Source: Fontibacterium oligotrophicum
Lineage (GTDB): Bacteria > Pseudomonadota > Alphaproteobacteria > Pelagibacterales > Pelagibacteraceae
Direction of reading: 5' to 3'
NCBI GenBank assembly: GCA_965235975.1
Contig: CBDDZZ010000001.1
Span: 1 to 64,000, forward strand
Length of the DNA stretch: 64,000 nucleotides
Made by a program: the position numbers and the translations under genes
The notes under the pieces: model-generated
The model's input: the letters and a program-made list of their open reading frames with translations, nothing else
Databases searched by the model: none
What the model was told of the DNA's origin: nothing
Shown: piece after piece, positions 10,504 through 20,022 of the stretch
How positions within the stretch are numbered: the stretch's first letter is position 1
Layout: each line of letters starts with the position of its first letter

Positions 10504-11664
10504 TCCCTTATTCGCCACGTCAATTAGATTTTTTTTAATTAATGCATTTTGATTAAGATTAACTAAAACATTCTTTCTTATATTAGCGTAAGTAGTATTT
10601 TTAATATCAAAAATTTCTCTCACTCCATCAATTAATGAAGAAAAAATAAAATTATTTGAATTAACTTCATTTAAGTATTTTTTAATGAAAATATCATTAC
10701 CAATTTCAAAGCCTAAATTTTGACTTTGCTTAATAACTTTAATTAAAGAAAAAATGTTTCTTAAGGTCATATTCCAGCCTTGACCTGCAATGGGATGAAT
10801 TTTATTTGCAATATCTCCAAATAATAAAATTCTTCCAGAATCTATTAATTTATTAAAACTATAATTTAAATTATATTTTTGAATTTTAGAAATTGAGATT
10901 ATTTCTTTAAACAATTCTTTAAAATGAACATTAAAAAATTTTAATAAATCTATCTTATTATTTACAATTTTTTCATTAACAGAATTATTTTTTATTGACC
11001 AAATAACTGAAGTTTCTGAATTTGAGACTGGAAGAAAGGCAAGAGGCCCATCTTTTAAAAAAAATTGCCTTGCAGATTTATTATCGATTTTTTTATGAAA
11101 TAAATTAAATACATGCGCCTTTTCATTATAAGACTTATCTATAACTTTTCTTAGCTTAAATTTTGATAGTAAAGAAAGATTATTCATAGAAGCAAAAATA
11201 ATAAGGCTATAATTTTCTTTTGTTAGGTTCTTGAAAGTAACTTCGTTAAAAAAATTATTTTCATTTATTGATAAAATATCTTTTCTTAGAATATTTATAT
11301 TTTTTAAAAATTTTATTTTTTTAGTTATGTCTAAAAATAATGAATTACTATCAATAATATATGCTAAAGCTTCTTTCTTTGAGGCTGAAAACTCTAAGTC
11401 ATTCTTTAAACTAATAGATGAATATGAGTCATGTAAATGAATCTTGTTTACAATATTGGATTTTTTTTGAATATTTTTTAATCCAAAACTACATAGTTGA
11501 TCTAATGAATTTTGACTTAATGCTAATTTAGTTGGATTTATTTTTTTTTTATTTGAGACTTGTTCAACTATATCAATCCGTAACTTAAATTTTGATAACA
11601 AATATGCAATTGTTAAAGCTGTTAGGCCTGATCCAATAATACAAATTTTTTCAGAGTTAAGCAT
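10492..11664 (-). CDS. FAD-dependent ubiquinone biosynthesis hydroxylase (UbiH/COQ6 family)
   Basis: 390 residues. The N-terminal dinucleotide-binding motif IIGSGLTALTIAYLL (about 9-23) and the C-terminal motif GDIANKIHPIAGQGWN place it among the aromatic-ring hydroxylases of ubiquinone synthesis. Which ring position it acts on (UbiH, UbiF, UbiI or the alphaproteobacterial UbiL) cannot be settled by eye. The middle part is divergent and Lys/Asn rich, as in other genes here. Confidence 0.78.
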   Translation of the reverse strand: MLNSEKICIIGSGLTALTIAYLLSKFKLRIDIVEQVSNKKKINPTKLALSQNSLDQLCSFGLKNIQKKSNIVNKIHLHDSYSSISLKNDLEFSASKKEALAYIIDSNSLFLDITKKIKFLKNINILRKDILSINENNFFNEVTFKNLTKENYSLIIFASMNNLSLLSKFKLRKVIDKSYNEKAHVFNLFHKKIDNKSARQFFLKDGPLAFLPVSNSETSVIWSIKNNSVNEKIVNNKIDLLKFFNVHFKELFKEIISISKIQKYNLNYSFNKLIDSGRILLFGDIANKIHPIAGQGWNMTLRNIFSLIKVIKQSQNLGFEIGNDIFIKKYLNEVNSNNFIFSSLIDGVREIFDIKNTTYANIRKNVLVNLNQNALIKKNLIDVANKGLFI

Positions 11665-11741
11665 GATTGTGTTTTGCTTTGGAATTCTATCAACTGAATA
11701 TTAATGATACAAAGGTTTTAATTGTGATTCGTCAATAAAAT

Positions 11742-13862
11742 ATGGAAAAAATAATAACATTTCTCAAACTTAAAATCATAGAACTTGCTGGCATAATTAC
11801 TATCATTTTAGGTTTTATTTACTTTGTATCTTTAACCACTTACTCAGCAAATACTATAGGCTATGTTTTTCCATCGGATAAAAATATTCATAATAAATTT
11901 TTATCCTTTTTTTACTATCTTTCTGACTTTTCTCTACAAGCCTTTGGTATTTTAGCTTTTCTAATTTTTTTTAATTTAATTATCTGGGGAGTATATTTAT
12001 TAATTAAAAAAAGAATTGAAAATTTTTTCATAAAATTACTATTCCTAATTTTATCTATAATTTTTGGAGCTTTATTTTTTTCAATTAATATAGACCAAAG
12101 TTTTTGGCTTCCAGATAATGGCTTTGGTGGTTTTGTTGCAAATTTTATCTCTGAACAATTAAATATCAAAAACACTTCTTTTGGCGCTTATTTTTCAATT
12201 ATCTTTTTATCAATCTCACTCATATGCTTTTATTTTAGTGCAGGATTAAATATTCAAGAGTGGAAATCTATTTTTGTAATTACAAAAAATTTATTAATTT
12301 ATTTTCCAAAATTAATATTTGAAACATATCTTAAAAAGCAGAACATTTTAAAAGCTGGTGATAACGCGTTTATACCAGAGAATATTAACCAAAAAATTCA
12401 AGAAGAAACCGTTGTACAAGAAGTTTCTCCTCAACAACAGCTTCCTCTAGAAAGTGTAAAAGTTGAAAAATCTTCAAGTTTTAAAATTCCTCCAATAAAA
12501 CTTCTTGACGAACCTATTAAAATAGAAAATCAATTAGATGAGGAAAGTTACAAGACACAGTCAAAATTTTTAGAGAATGTTCTTTTAGATTTTAGTATTT
12601 CAGGTGAAATTAAAAGGGTTAGCGCTGGGCCCGTTGTAACCTTATATGAATTTGAGCCAATCGCTGGAATCAAAACTTCAAAAATTATTAATCTGTCTGA
12701 AGATATAGCACGGAACACTAGTTCTATATCTACAAGAGTTGCAACGGTTCCTGGCAAAAGTACCATTGGAATAGAGATACCTAATAAAGTTAGAGAAAAC
12801 GTTGCTTTAAAAGAAATAATTTCTAGCAAAGAATTTAATAATAAAGATATTAAAATTCCAATAACACTTGGCAAAAGTATTTCTGGTTTTCCAATTGTGG
12901 GTGATTTAGTTTCAATGCCACATCTTTTAATTGCTGGAACAACAGGGTCTGGAAAATCTGTTTGCATCAACACTCTAATTTTATCAATTCTTTACAGACA
13001 CAAGCCTGATGATTGTAAATTAATAATGATAGACCCAAAAATGTTAGAGCTTTCAATCTATCAAGGAATACCTCATTTATTAACGCCCGTTATCACTGAA
13101 CCTAAAAAAGCAACAACGGCTTTAAAGTGGGTGGTTAAAGAAATGGAAAAAAGGTATCGAGAGATGACTGAAATTGGAGTTAGAAACATCTCGGGATTTA
13201 ACGACAAAGCTCCATCTGAATCTAAGAAAAAAATGCCATATATCGTTGTCATTGTTGATGAAATGGCAGATTTGATGATGATTGCAGGTAAAGAAATAGA
13301 AAATTACATCCAAAGACTTGCGCAAATGGCAAGGGCCGCAGGAATACACATCGTTATGGCAACACAAAGACCAAGCGTTGATGTGATCACAGGAACAATT
13401 AAAGCAAATTTTCCAACTCGAATTTCATTTCAGGTAACATCAAAAATAGACAGCAGAACAATTCTTGGAGAGCAGGGGGCTGAATTATTACTTGGAAACG
13501 GTGATATGCTTTTCATGTCTTCAGCAAGTAGGATTATTAGAATTCATGGTCCTTATGTTTCTGAAAAAGAGATCGAACGAGTTTCAACATTCTTAAGACT
13601 ACAAGGAACACCAACTTATATTGAAGAAGTTACTAAAATTGAAGAGCAGGAAAATGATGAAGTTGTTCTGAATGCCGATGGAAAAGATGAATTATATAGC
13701 AAAGCAGTTGAAATAATTAAAACTGAAGGCAAGGCTTCTACTAGTTTTTTACAAAGAAAACTTGGAATTGGCTACAATAGAGCAGCTAGAATTATTGACC
13801 AAATGGAAGAAGAAAAAATTATAAGTCCAGCCAATCACGTAGGTAAAAGAGAAATTTATTAA
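11742..13862 (+). CDS. ftsK: DNA translocase FtsK
   Basis: Septal motor that clears chromosome ends and activates XerCD at dif. 706 residues. Four hydrophobic segments lie in the first 170 residues; a short Gln/Glu-rich linker (about 215-275) follows, shorter than in E. coli. The motor has Walker A GTTGSGKS at about 399-406 and Walker B IVVIVDEMADLM near 500. The C-terminal gamma winged-helix domain is present (SFLQRKLGIGYNRAARI). A LolA-like gene follows at 5 bp. Confidence 0.95.
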   Translation: MEKIITFLKLKIIELAGIITIILGFIYFVSLTTYSANTIGYVFPSDKNIHNKFLSFFYYLSDFSLQAFGILAFLIFFNLIIWGVYLLIKKRIENFFIKLLFLILSIIFGALFFSINIDQSFWLPDNGFGGFVANFISEQLNIKNTSFGAYFSIIFLSISLICFYFSAGLNIQEWKSIFVITKNLLIYFPKLIFETYLKKQNILKAGDNAFIPENINQKIQEETVVQEVSPQQQLPLESVKVEKSSSFKIPPIKLLDEPIKIENQLDEESYKTQSKFLENVLLDFSISGEIKRVSAGPVVTLYEFEPIAGIKTSKIINLSEDIARNTSSISTRVATVPGKSTIGIEIPNKVRENVALKEIISSKEFNNKDIKIPITLGKSISGFPIVGDLVSMPHLLIAGTTGSGKSVCINTLILSILYRHKPDDCKLIMIDPKMLELSIYQGIPHLLTPVITEPKKATTALKWVVKEMEKRYREMTEIGVRNISGFNDKAPSESKKKMPYIVVIVDEMADLMMIAGKEIENYIQRLAQMARAAGIHIVMATQRPSVDVITGTIKANFPTRISFQVTSKIDSRTILGEQGAELLLGNGDMLFMSSASRIIRIHGPYVSEKEIERVSTFLRLQGTPTYIEEVTKIEEQENDEVVLNADGKDELYSKAVEIIKTEGKASTSFLQRKLGIGYNRAARIIDQMEEEKIISPANHVGKREIY

Positions 13863-13867
13863 TTCAA

Positions 13868-14419
13868 ATGAAACAATTGCTTTGTACTGTTTTAACAGTG
13901 CTATTATTTTTTTGTAATCAGTTAAATGCTTCAGAAAAAAATAAAATAATTGAAAATTTAAAAAAAATAAATTCTTTACAGTTTAATTTTACTCAACTTT
14001 CAAGTGATGGACAGGAAAATGGAAATTGCATTTTAGTTTATCCAAAAAAGATGCGCTGCATTTATGATGATCAAAAAAAAGAAATTATAGTCAATGATGA
14101 TTATTTGTACTTAATCAATAAAGAAGAAAATAAAAATTATAATTATAGTATTAAAGATACTCCTTTAGGAGTTATGCTTGATAAAGAAAGTTTAATAGAA
14201 AAATTATTAAATATTGAAAAATTTAATATTAGTAATAATTTTATTATTGCAACTGTTGATATAAGTTCAGCTGAAAGCGTTGATATTTATTTTGAGCCTA
14301 AAAATTTCACAATTCTTGGTTGGAGAATAAAAAATTATGACAAATCAACACTTGAATTTATGATGAAAAATATCAAAATAAACGTTAATTCTGATGAAAA
14401 ATTTCAAATTCCAAATTAA
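13868..14419 (+). CDS. lolA: LolA-like outer-membrane lipoprotein carrier protein
   Basis: 183 residues with a signal peptide (about 1-21, ending LNA-S). The body starts with KINSLQFNFTQLSSDGQ, followed by GNCILVYPKKMRCIYDD, the beta-sheet pattern of LolA, the periplasmic chaperone that ferries lipoproteins to the outer membrane. Placement right after ftsK is common. Assigned from pattern and order; the family is divergent. Confidence 0.72.
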   Translation: MKQLLCTVLTVLLFFCNQLNASEKNKIIENLKKINSLQFNFTQLSSDGQENGNCILVYPKKMRCIYDDQKKEIIVNDDYLYLINKEENKNYNYSIKDTPLGVMLDKESLIEKLLNIEKFNISNNFIIATVDISSAESVDIYFEPKNFTILGWRIKNYDKSTLEFMMKNIKINVNSDEKFQIPN

Positions 14420-14422
14420 AAA

Positions 14423-14941
14423 TTATAAATTTTCAGGGTTAAAGAATATTTTTTCTGTTTTAAAAATAGTCATGCCCCTTGCAAGGTAATTTTTCAAAGC
14501 ATTGGGATGGTCAAGAGTACAAGTATGTACCCAGACTTTATTAATCTTTTCTTTAAAAGAGTTTAATATTGCATCGGTTAATAAATATCCGCCTATTCCT
14601 TTGCCAAAAAACTCTTTAAATATACCAAAATATGCAATTTCCATAGAAGGGTTAGCGGGGTTGTAGAGTAACTCATAATATCCAGCTAACTTATTATTAG
14701 ATTTTAAAATATATAATTTAAAAAAATCCTGGCTTATATAGTTGGTCCAATCACCATCACTCCACTTTAATCTATCCCGCCAAAAAAAATCTTTTCCAAT
14801 CTCTTTATAAAAGAATTTGCAAAGATCGATGGTTGGTTTTTTTTCTATTAAAATTTCTAGATTTTTTTCCTTACAATTGGATCTAATTAAATCTTTATAA
14901 TTGAGAAGATGAAGATAAAACCTATCTATGGACCTTTCCAT
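14423..14941 (-). CDS. GNAT family N-acetyltransferase
   Basis: 172 residues. The acetyl-CoA-binding motif A region is IAYFGIFKEFFGKGIGGYLL (about 102-121), followed by TCTLDHPNALKNYLARGM, the usual motif B. Substrate unknown. It sits 1 bp after the HIT gene and so probably is the tail of the his operon transcript, without a clear link to histidine synthesis. Confidence 0.8.
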   Translation of the reverse strand: MERSIDRFYLHLLNYKDLIRSNCKEKNLEILIEKKPTIDLCKFFYKEIGKDFFWRDRLKWSDGDWTNYISQDFFKLYILKSNNKLAGYYELLYNPANPSMEIAYFGIFKEFFGKGIGGYLLTDAILNSFKEKINKVWVHTCTLDHPNALKNYLARGMTIFKTEKIFFNPENL

Positions 14942-14942
14942 A

Positions 14943-15299
14943 TTACTTATGGATCATTCTTCCTAATTTTTCTCCACCAAAAATATGAAAATGCAAATGA
15001 GGTACTTCTTGACCACCATCTCTGCCATTATTTCCTAAATATCTATACCCCGTTGTAGATACCCCTAAAATATCCGCAACCTTTCCTAAAGCCCTAATTA
15101 AACCCTCAATCTCATCACTTTTAGCATTTGCTGCAAAATCGTTCATATCTACATAAGCTCCCTTTGGAATAACTAAAACATGAATTTTAGCCTGAGGGTT
15201 AATATCTTTAAAGGCAAGTGAAAATTTATCTTCATAAATTTTATCGCAAGGAATTTCACCTCTTAATATTTTTGCAAAAATATTATTCTTATCGTACAT
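14943..15299 (-). CDS. HIT family protein (HINT-type nucleotide hydrolase)
   Basis: 118 residues. The histidine triad is HLHFHIFGG near residues 100-108, with the upstream FKDINPQAKIHVLVIPK. Members hydrolyse AMP-linked substrates. The start overlaps the end of hisE by 11 bp, indicating translational coupling. This hisE-HIT link is often seen in alphaproteobacteria. Confidence 0.92.
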   Translation of the reverse strand: MYDKNNIFAKILRGEIPCDKIYEDKFSLAFKDINPQAKIHVLVIPKGAYVDMNDFAANAKSDEIEGLIRALGKVADILGVSTTGYRYLGNNGRDGGQEVPHLHFHIFGGEKLGRMIHK

Positions 15300-15615
15300 T
15301 TTTTTTTCTATTTTTTTTTTCCTGAATTCCAGAAATTTTTTGCCTTCTCTTCAACTCCTTCATAACTGAAGTCATTGAAATTTTCTTAAATTCTAAAAGA
15401 ACTAAGAAATGATATAATAAATCTGCTGCTTCATGAGTTATATTTTTTTTATTTGAATATTTTGCTGAAGTCGCAAGTTCTTTTGCCTCTTCCATAAATT
15501 TTTTTATGCAAAAACTCTTTCCTTTTTTCATAAGACTTGCTGTATAGGAAATTTTTGGATTTTTGTTCTTTTGTTTCTTTATCTTTTGAATAAGTTCTTC
15601 TAGATTTTTAAACAT
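15289..15615 (-). CDS. hisE: Phosphoribosyl-ATP pyrophosphatase
   Basis: Second step of histidine synthesis. 108 residues, all-alpha MazG-like fold, with acidic motifs FMEEAKELATSA and HEAADLLYHFLVLL that bind Mg. The C-terminal tail is Lys/Arg rich. Two bp downstream of hisF in the block hisB-hisH-hisA-hisF-hisE. Confidence 0.9.
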   Translation of the reverse strand: MFKNLEELIQKIKKQKNKNPKISYTASLMKKGKSFCIKKFMEEAKELATSAKYSNKKNITHEAADLLYHFLVLLEFKKISMTSVMKELKRRQKISGIQEKKNRKKNVR

Positions 15616-15617
15616 AA

Positions 15618-16376
15618 TTAAATTCTTATTGGTATTCCCTTTTTAATTAAATAGTTTTTTGCATCCATTATTGAATATTCTCCATAATGAAATATTGAGG
15701 CAGCTAAGACTGCACTTGCTAAACCTTGATTAAATCCATCATATAAATCTTCAAGGGTGCCAACGCCTCCTGATGCAATAACAGGAATAGAAACCAAACT
15801 AGATATAGCCTTTGTTAGCTCAAGGTCGTAACCTGACTTTGTTCCATCCTTATCCATGGAAGTTAGAAGTATTTCGCCAGCTCCGTTTTTTTCTGCAATT
15901 TTTGCATAATCAATAGCATCAATTCCTGTTGCATTTCTTCCACCATGGGTGAAAATTTCCCATTTATTAGCCCCAACTTTTTTTGCATCAATTGCAATGA
16001 CAATGCATTGTGATCCAAATTTAATAGAACTTTCTTTTATAAAATTATGGTTTTTTACTGCTGCAGTATTAATTGAAACTTTATCAGCTCCGGCAAGGAG
16101 TAAATTTTTAATATCTTCCACACTAGAAATTCCACCACCAACCGTTAAAGGAACAAAACAACTTTTTGCAGTAGCGCTGACTTTATCTAATAAAATTTTT
16201 CTATTTTCATTGGATGCAGTAATATCTAAAAAGCATATTTCATCAGCTCCACCTTTGTCGTATATCTTTGCCTGCTCTACAGGATCTCCAGCATCTTTTA
16301 AATTTACAAAATTAATTCCTTTGACAACTCTGCCATCTTTAACGTCAAGACACGGTATAATTCTTTTTTTAAGCAT
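15618..16376 (-). CDS. hisF: Imidazole glycerol phosphate synthase cyclase subunit
   Basis: (beta/alpha)8 barrel that uses ammonia from HisH to close the imidazole ring. 252 residues. IIPCLDVKDGRVVKG at the start carries the catalytic Asp, LTVGGGI and VIASGGVGTLEDL are the phosphate sites, and the second catalytic Asp is in LLTSMDKDGTKSGYD. Normal length and start. Confidence 0.96.
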   Translation of the reverse strand: MLKKRIIPCLDVKDGRVVKGINFVNLKDAGDPVEQAKIYDKGGADEICFLDITASNENRKILLDKVSATAKSCFVPLTVGGGISSVEDIKNLLLAGADKVSINTAAVKNHNFIKESSIKFGSQCIVIAIDAKKVGANKWEIFTHGGRNATGIDAIDYAKIAEKNGAGEILLTSMDKDGTKSGYDLELTKAISSLVSIPVIASGGVGTLEDLYDGFNQGLASAVLAASIFHYGEYSIMDAKNYLIKKGIPIRI

Positions 16377-16381
16377 TTTTT

Positions 16382-17095
16382 TTAAACAAATTTTTTTAGT
16401 TCAGTTAAAGAAATTGATTTATCGTAAATTGCTTTACCAATAATAACACCATCAAATAAACCAAATTTATCTAATTGTTGAATATCTTTTATATTAGAAA
16501 CTCCTCCTGAAACGACTAAAGGAATATTTATCTTTCTTATTATTTTTTTTAGTTGAGGAAAATTAACTCCTTGTTTTGTACCATCTCTATTAATGTCAGT
16601 GTAGATTATTCTTGTTACGCCAAAATCTTCTAATTTTTTTGAAAATTCCATTAATTTTATTTTTGTTTGTTTGACCCAGCCTTTCATAGCTAAAAAATTA
16701 TTTCTAACATCTAAAGCTACTGCAATCTGTCCTGGAAACAAAGTGCATGCTTTTTTTAATATTTTAGGATTTTGAATAGCCATTGTTCCAACAACTACAG
16801 TTGAAACTCCATTTTTGATCCAAAAAGATATTTGTTTTAATGTTCTAATGCCACCACCTAATTGCACATTTAAACGAGTATCTTTTATAATTTTAATTAT
16901 AATTTTTTTATTTTTTGATTTTCCTTTCAAAGCTCCATCTAGGTCTACTAAGTGAAGATGAGTGAAACCTTTTTTCTGAAATTCTAACGCTTGATTAAAT
17001 GGAGAAGAATTGAAGATAGTTGTTTTATTAAAATCTCCCTTATAAAGTCTTACACACTTTCCATCTTTTAGATCAATTGCTGGAAATATAATCAT
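16382..17095 (-). CDS. hisA: ProFAR isomerase (HisA)
   Basis: Amadori isomerase of histidine synthesis, (beta/alpha)8 barrel. I take the ATG at 17095 (MIIFPAIDLKDGKCVRLYKG) as start because it overlaps the hisH stop as ATGA; an upstream ATG at 17107 is possible but would overlap more. VQLGGGIRTL and VVSGGVSNI are the phosphate-binding loops. 237 residues, typical. Confidence 0.94.
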   Translation of the reverse strand: MIIFPAIDLKDGKCVRLYKGDFNKTTIFNSSPFNQALEFQKKGFTHLHLVDLDGALKGKSKNKKIIIKIIKDTRLNVQLGGGIRTLKQISFWIKNGVSTVVVGTMAIQNPKILKKACTLFPGQIAVALDVRNNFLAMKGWVKQTKIKLMEFSKKLEDFGVTRIIYTDINRDGTKQGVNFPQLKKIIRKINIPLVVSGGVSNIKDIQQLDKFGLFDGVIIGKAIYDKSISLTELKKFV

Positions 17096-17736
17096 AATAA
17101 ATTCCAATTTAAAAAATTAGACAATAACTTAATTCCATTGCTTTGGCTTTTCTCAGGATGAAACTGGGTTCCAAAAATATTTTCTTTTAAAACACCTGCA
17201 ATTACTGGTTTTTCATAATCTGTTATACAAATTACATCTTTTTCATCTTTGGCCTCAAAAGCGAAACTATGCACAAAATAAAAATGAGATAAATTTTTAA
17301 TATCTAAAAATAAATCATTTTTTTTTACGACATTGACTTCATTCCAACCCATATGAGGTAATTTTAAATCCTTGTTATTTATTTCTATTTTTTTAACAGA
17401 ACCTTTAACCCAACCAAACCCTTCTGTGACCTGTTCTTCATAACCTTGTTCTGAAAATAACTGCATCCCAACACAAATTCCAAAGATTGGTTTTTTTTTA
17501 ACTAGTACAAATTCATTAAGAGAATCCCATAAACCTTTTATATTTTTAACTCCTAAAGCACATTGTCTGTAAGAACCTTGGCCAGGTAAAATAATTTTAT
17601 CTGAATCTAAAATATCTTTAGGGTTATTTGATATTTTTATATTTATTTTTTTATTTATTTGCTCTGCTGCAACTTCTAAAGCTTTTGATACAGAATTGAG
17701 ATTACCGGTCCCATAATCAACAATTGATACATACAT
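17092..17736 (-). CDS. hisH: Imidazole glycerol phosphate synthase glutamine amidotransferase subunit
   Basis: Class I glutaminase supplying NH3 to HisF. 214 residues. The nucleophile Cys is in PIFGICVGMQLF and the His/Glu pair in GTQFHPEKSQ. Start SIVDYGTGNLNSV is family-typical. Overlaps hisA by 4 bp. Confidence 0.95.
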   Translation of the reverse strand: MYVSIVDYGTGNLNSVSKALEVAAEQINKKINIKISNNPKDILDSDKIILPGQGSYRQCALGVKNIKGLWDSLNEFVLVKKKPIFGICVGMQLFSEQGYEEQVTEGFGWVKGSVKKIEINNKDLKLPHMGWNEVNVVKKNDLFLDIKNLSHFYFVHSFAFEAKDEKDVICITDYEKPVIAGVLKENIFGTQFHPEKSQSNGIKLLSNFLNWNLL

Positions 17737-17747
17737 TTAAAAAATCT

Positions 17748-18335
17748 TTAAAGTATTCCCTTAGTTGAAGGCAAAGAATCTCCAGCTCTTGAATCTTTTT
17801 CCAATGCAAGACGCAGTGCTCTTGCTAAACCTTTAAAACAAGACTCAATGATATGGTGACTATTATCGCCATAAATATTTTCAACGTGCAAAGTAATGCC
17901 AGCACTTTGGGAGAAGGCCTGAAACCATTCTTTAAATAGTTCAGTGTCCATTTCTCCAAGTTTTTCTACTTTTAATTTCACATTCCAAATCAAATAGGGC
18001 CTGTTCGAAATATCCAAAGAAACTCTACTTAATGTTTCATCCATGGGGATATAAGCATGAGCATAGCGTTTAATACCCTTCTTATCTCCTAAAGCTTTAG
18101 CAATAGCCTCGCCTATAACAATTCCAGAATCCTCAGTTGTGTGATGCAAATCAATATGCAAATCCCCTTTTGCTTTTAAATTTATATCTACTAATGAGTG
18201 CTTTGATAGCTGCTCTAACATGTGATTTAAAAAACCAATGCCCGTATCAATTTTATAAATACCTGTTCCATCCAAATTAATTTCTGCCTCGATGGATGTC
18301 TCTTTAGTTTTACGATTAACTTTTGCAATCCTCAT
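17748..18335 (-). CDS. hisB: Imidazoleglycerol-phosphate dehydratase
   Basis: Manganese enzyme, 195 residues. Two metal-binding motifs are visible: DLHHTTEDSGIVIGEA and NSHHIIESCFKGLARALR. First gene of the his block (hisB-H-A-F-E); about 75 bp of AT-rich spacer upstream should hold the operon promoter, but I saw no clear leader peptide or attenuator. Confidence 0.95.
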   Translation of the reverse strand: MRIAKVNRKTKETSIEAEINLDGTGIYKIDTGIGFLNHMLEQLSKHSLVDINLKAKGDLHIDLHHTTEDSGIVIGEAIAKALGDKKGIKRYAHAYIPMDETLSRVSLDISNRPYLIWNVKLKVEKLGEMDTELFKEWFQAFSQSAGITLHVENIYGDNSHHIIESCFKGLARALRLALEKDSRAGDSLPSTKGIL

Positions 18336-18409
18336 ATGAATGAATAACCTATATATAGAAAAACTAACCTTATCAATAAATTAGCTTTAATTATCAAGAA
18401 AATACTATT

Positions 18410-18847
18410 CTATAATCTTTTTTTTAATCTCAGCAAGAAAGCACCAGAGCCGCCTAAGCTTTGATCTGGTTCATCCATAGAATTAATAATATCAGAAAAA
18501 TTATCTTTTAAAAAATTTGGAATTGCATATTTTAATAAACTCAAATCCTCAGACAAATAAGGATTTTCTTTAACCTTGGATCTTAGGCCTTTACCAGTGA
18601 TAATTAAAATATTTCTTAAATCTTTTTGATAACAATTTTCAATAACACTTCTTATTTTTTCAAATGACTCTTGCAAAGAATATCCGTGCAAATCTATTTT
18701 AAAATCAATTTGATCTTGTTTTTTATTTTCTTTAATAGGTTTTTTAAAAATTTCTCCCTTATCACCTTCTAAAAATTTCTTACCTTTAAAATCTTCCCAG
18801 GCTTTTATATCTTCAGGATTTATAGGATCTTTATTATTCTTTGGCAT
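18410..18847 (-). CDS. Smr/MutS2-domain protein
   Basis: 145 residues from the ATG at 18847 (MPKNNKDPINPED); a TTG 15 bp upstream is less likely. The Smr core is KIDLHGYSLQESFEKI (DxHG motif), LIITGKGL and GSGAFLLRL. Smr domains are nucleic-acid nicking or binding modules; the single-domain form is common in alphaproteobacteria and its role is unsettled. The start overlaps the Tim44-like gene by 14 bp, so the two are coupled. Confidence 0.85.
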   Translation of the reverse strand: MPKNNKDPINPEDIKAWEDFKGKKFLEGDKGEIFKKPIKENKKQDQIDFKIDLHGYSLQESFEKIRSVIENCYQKDLRNILIITGKGLRSKVKENPYLSEDLSLLKYAIPNFLKDNFSDIINSMDEPDQSLGGSGAFLLRLKKRL

Positions 18848-19448
18848 GCACGTCCTGTGCAATTTCAGTTAAAAGCCAAGTTGGATCATCTGAATTTAAA
18901 TCTTTTGAAAAACACCAAACATCATTTACTGTTTGAATTTCATCCGAACTTCCCTCTATAATATTATTATTAGCATCTTTAACGCAGGATATAATCTCAC
19001 TCACAAATCTAGTTTTAACAGTGTAAAAACTATCTTTTTTATCAATATTTTCAATTTTTGCTTTTTTGATACCTATAAAAGTAAATTGATTAAGAAGTTT
19101 TTTATTTTTTCTATCATCAAGAACAGCTACAAAACTTTTATAAACATCAGGTGAAGTTAGATCTTTTAAAGTTTTTTTATCTGCAGATGCAAATGCATTA
19201 ACGATCATCTCATAAGCAGCTTGCGCTCCTTTTAAGAAAGTATCTTCTTTAAATTCTTTTGTATTAATATTTTCTTCAACTTTAGAAGATTTTACATCTT
19301 CAAATTGGGCATCAACAATCACTGATTTTTTTGCGCGAATTGCACTATCTTCAGCGCCCTTACCTAGAACATTTCTAAGTCTTAAAATAATTATACCTGC
19401 AACGATTGCAAGTAAAACTATATCAATGTAGCCAAAATTATCGTTCAT
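18834..19448 (-). CDS. Tim44-like domain inner-membrane protein
   Basis: 204 residues: one N-terminal membrane helix (about 7-22, IDIVLLAIVAGIIIL), a charged linker, then a Tim44-type domain with FLKGAQAAYEMIVNAFASAD and KDLTSPDVYKSF. It is the bacterial relative of mitochondrial Tim44; its partner in bacteria is not well known. It diverges from secB, with about 115 bp between. Confidence 0.82.
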   Translation of the reverse strand: MNDNFGYIDIVLLAIVAGIIILRLRNVLGKGAEDSAIRAKKSVIVDAQFEDVKSSKVEENINTKEFKEDTFLKGAQAAYEMIVNAFASADKKTLKDLTSPDVYKSFVAVLDDRKNKKLLNQFTFIGIKKAKIENIDKKDSFYTVKTRFVSEIISCVKDANNNIIEGSSDEIQTVNDVWCFSKDLNSDDPTWLLTEIAQDVHAKE

Positions 19449-19563
19449 TTAACTGTATTTTAGATTAAATATTTAAATATTAATACATTTAAATTTAGAT
19501 CAAAATAAATGATATTCAATATAATAAATTTATATTTTAATAGTGAGAAATCAAACTTGAAAA

Positions 19564-20022
19564 ATGGAAGAAAAAAATAAAGATAATCCTAAATATCAAA
19601 TTATTGCAAACTACGTGAAGGATTTATCCTTTGAAATTCCATCTCCCGATTGCTTTGTTGACGCAGCACAAAATCTTGGAAAATATGAAACAAAAGTTGA
19701 TATCTCCAATAAGCCATTAAAGGGGGGAATGTTAGAACTTAATTGCAAACTTATTTTTGAAGCTCCAAAAGAAGTTACAAACAAAATTCATGCAGAGGCA
19801 TGTTTAGCAGTGGTATTTAAAATAACTGATACAGCTTTAAAAGCGGAGGAAGTTAAAAGAATTATACTTGCTGAAATTCCAGATTTATATGCAAAAAAAC
19901 TAACCGATCTTATTACCGAATTATTTCAAAAATCAGGGTTTAAAGAATTTAAATTTAAAAAAGAAATTAATTTTAATGAGTTATACGAACAACAATCTGC
20001 TAATCTAACGCAAAAGCATTAG
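19564..20022 (+). CDS. secB: Protein-export chaperone SecB
   Basis: Tetrameric chaperone that keeps exported proteins unfolded for SecA. 152 residues. YQIIANYVKDLSFEIPSP is the N-terminal signature strand. The C-terminus lacks the usual zinc/SecA-binding tail details, as in many alphaproteobacteria. The 3' end overlaps dnaQ on the other strand by 23 bp. Confidence 0.93.
   Translation: MEEKNKDNPKYQIIANYVKDLSFEIPSPDCFVDAAQNLGKYETKVDISNKPLKGGMLELNCKLIFEAPKEVTNKIHAEACLAVVFKITDTALKAEEVKRIILAEIPDLYAKKLTDLITELFQKSGFKEFKFKKEINFNELYEQQSANLTQKH

Noticed and set aside
18336..18409. His leader peptide or T-box ahead of hisB
   Set aside because: No run of His codons or T-box core is visible in the 74-bp gap.
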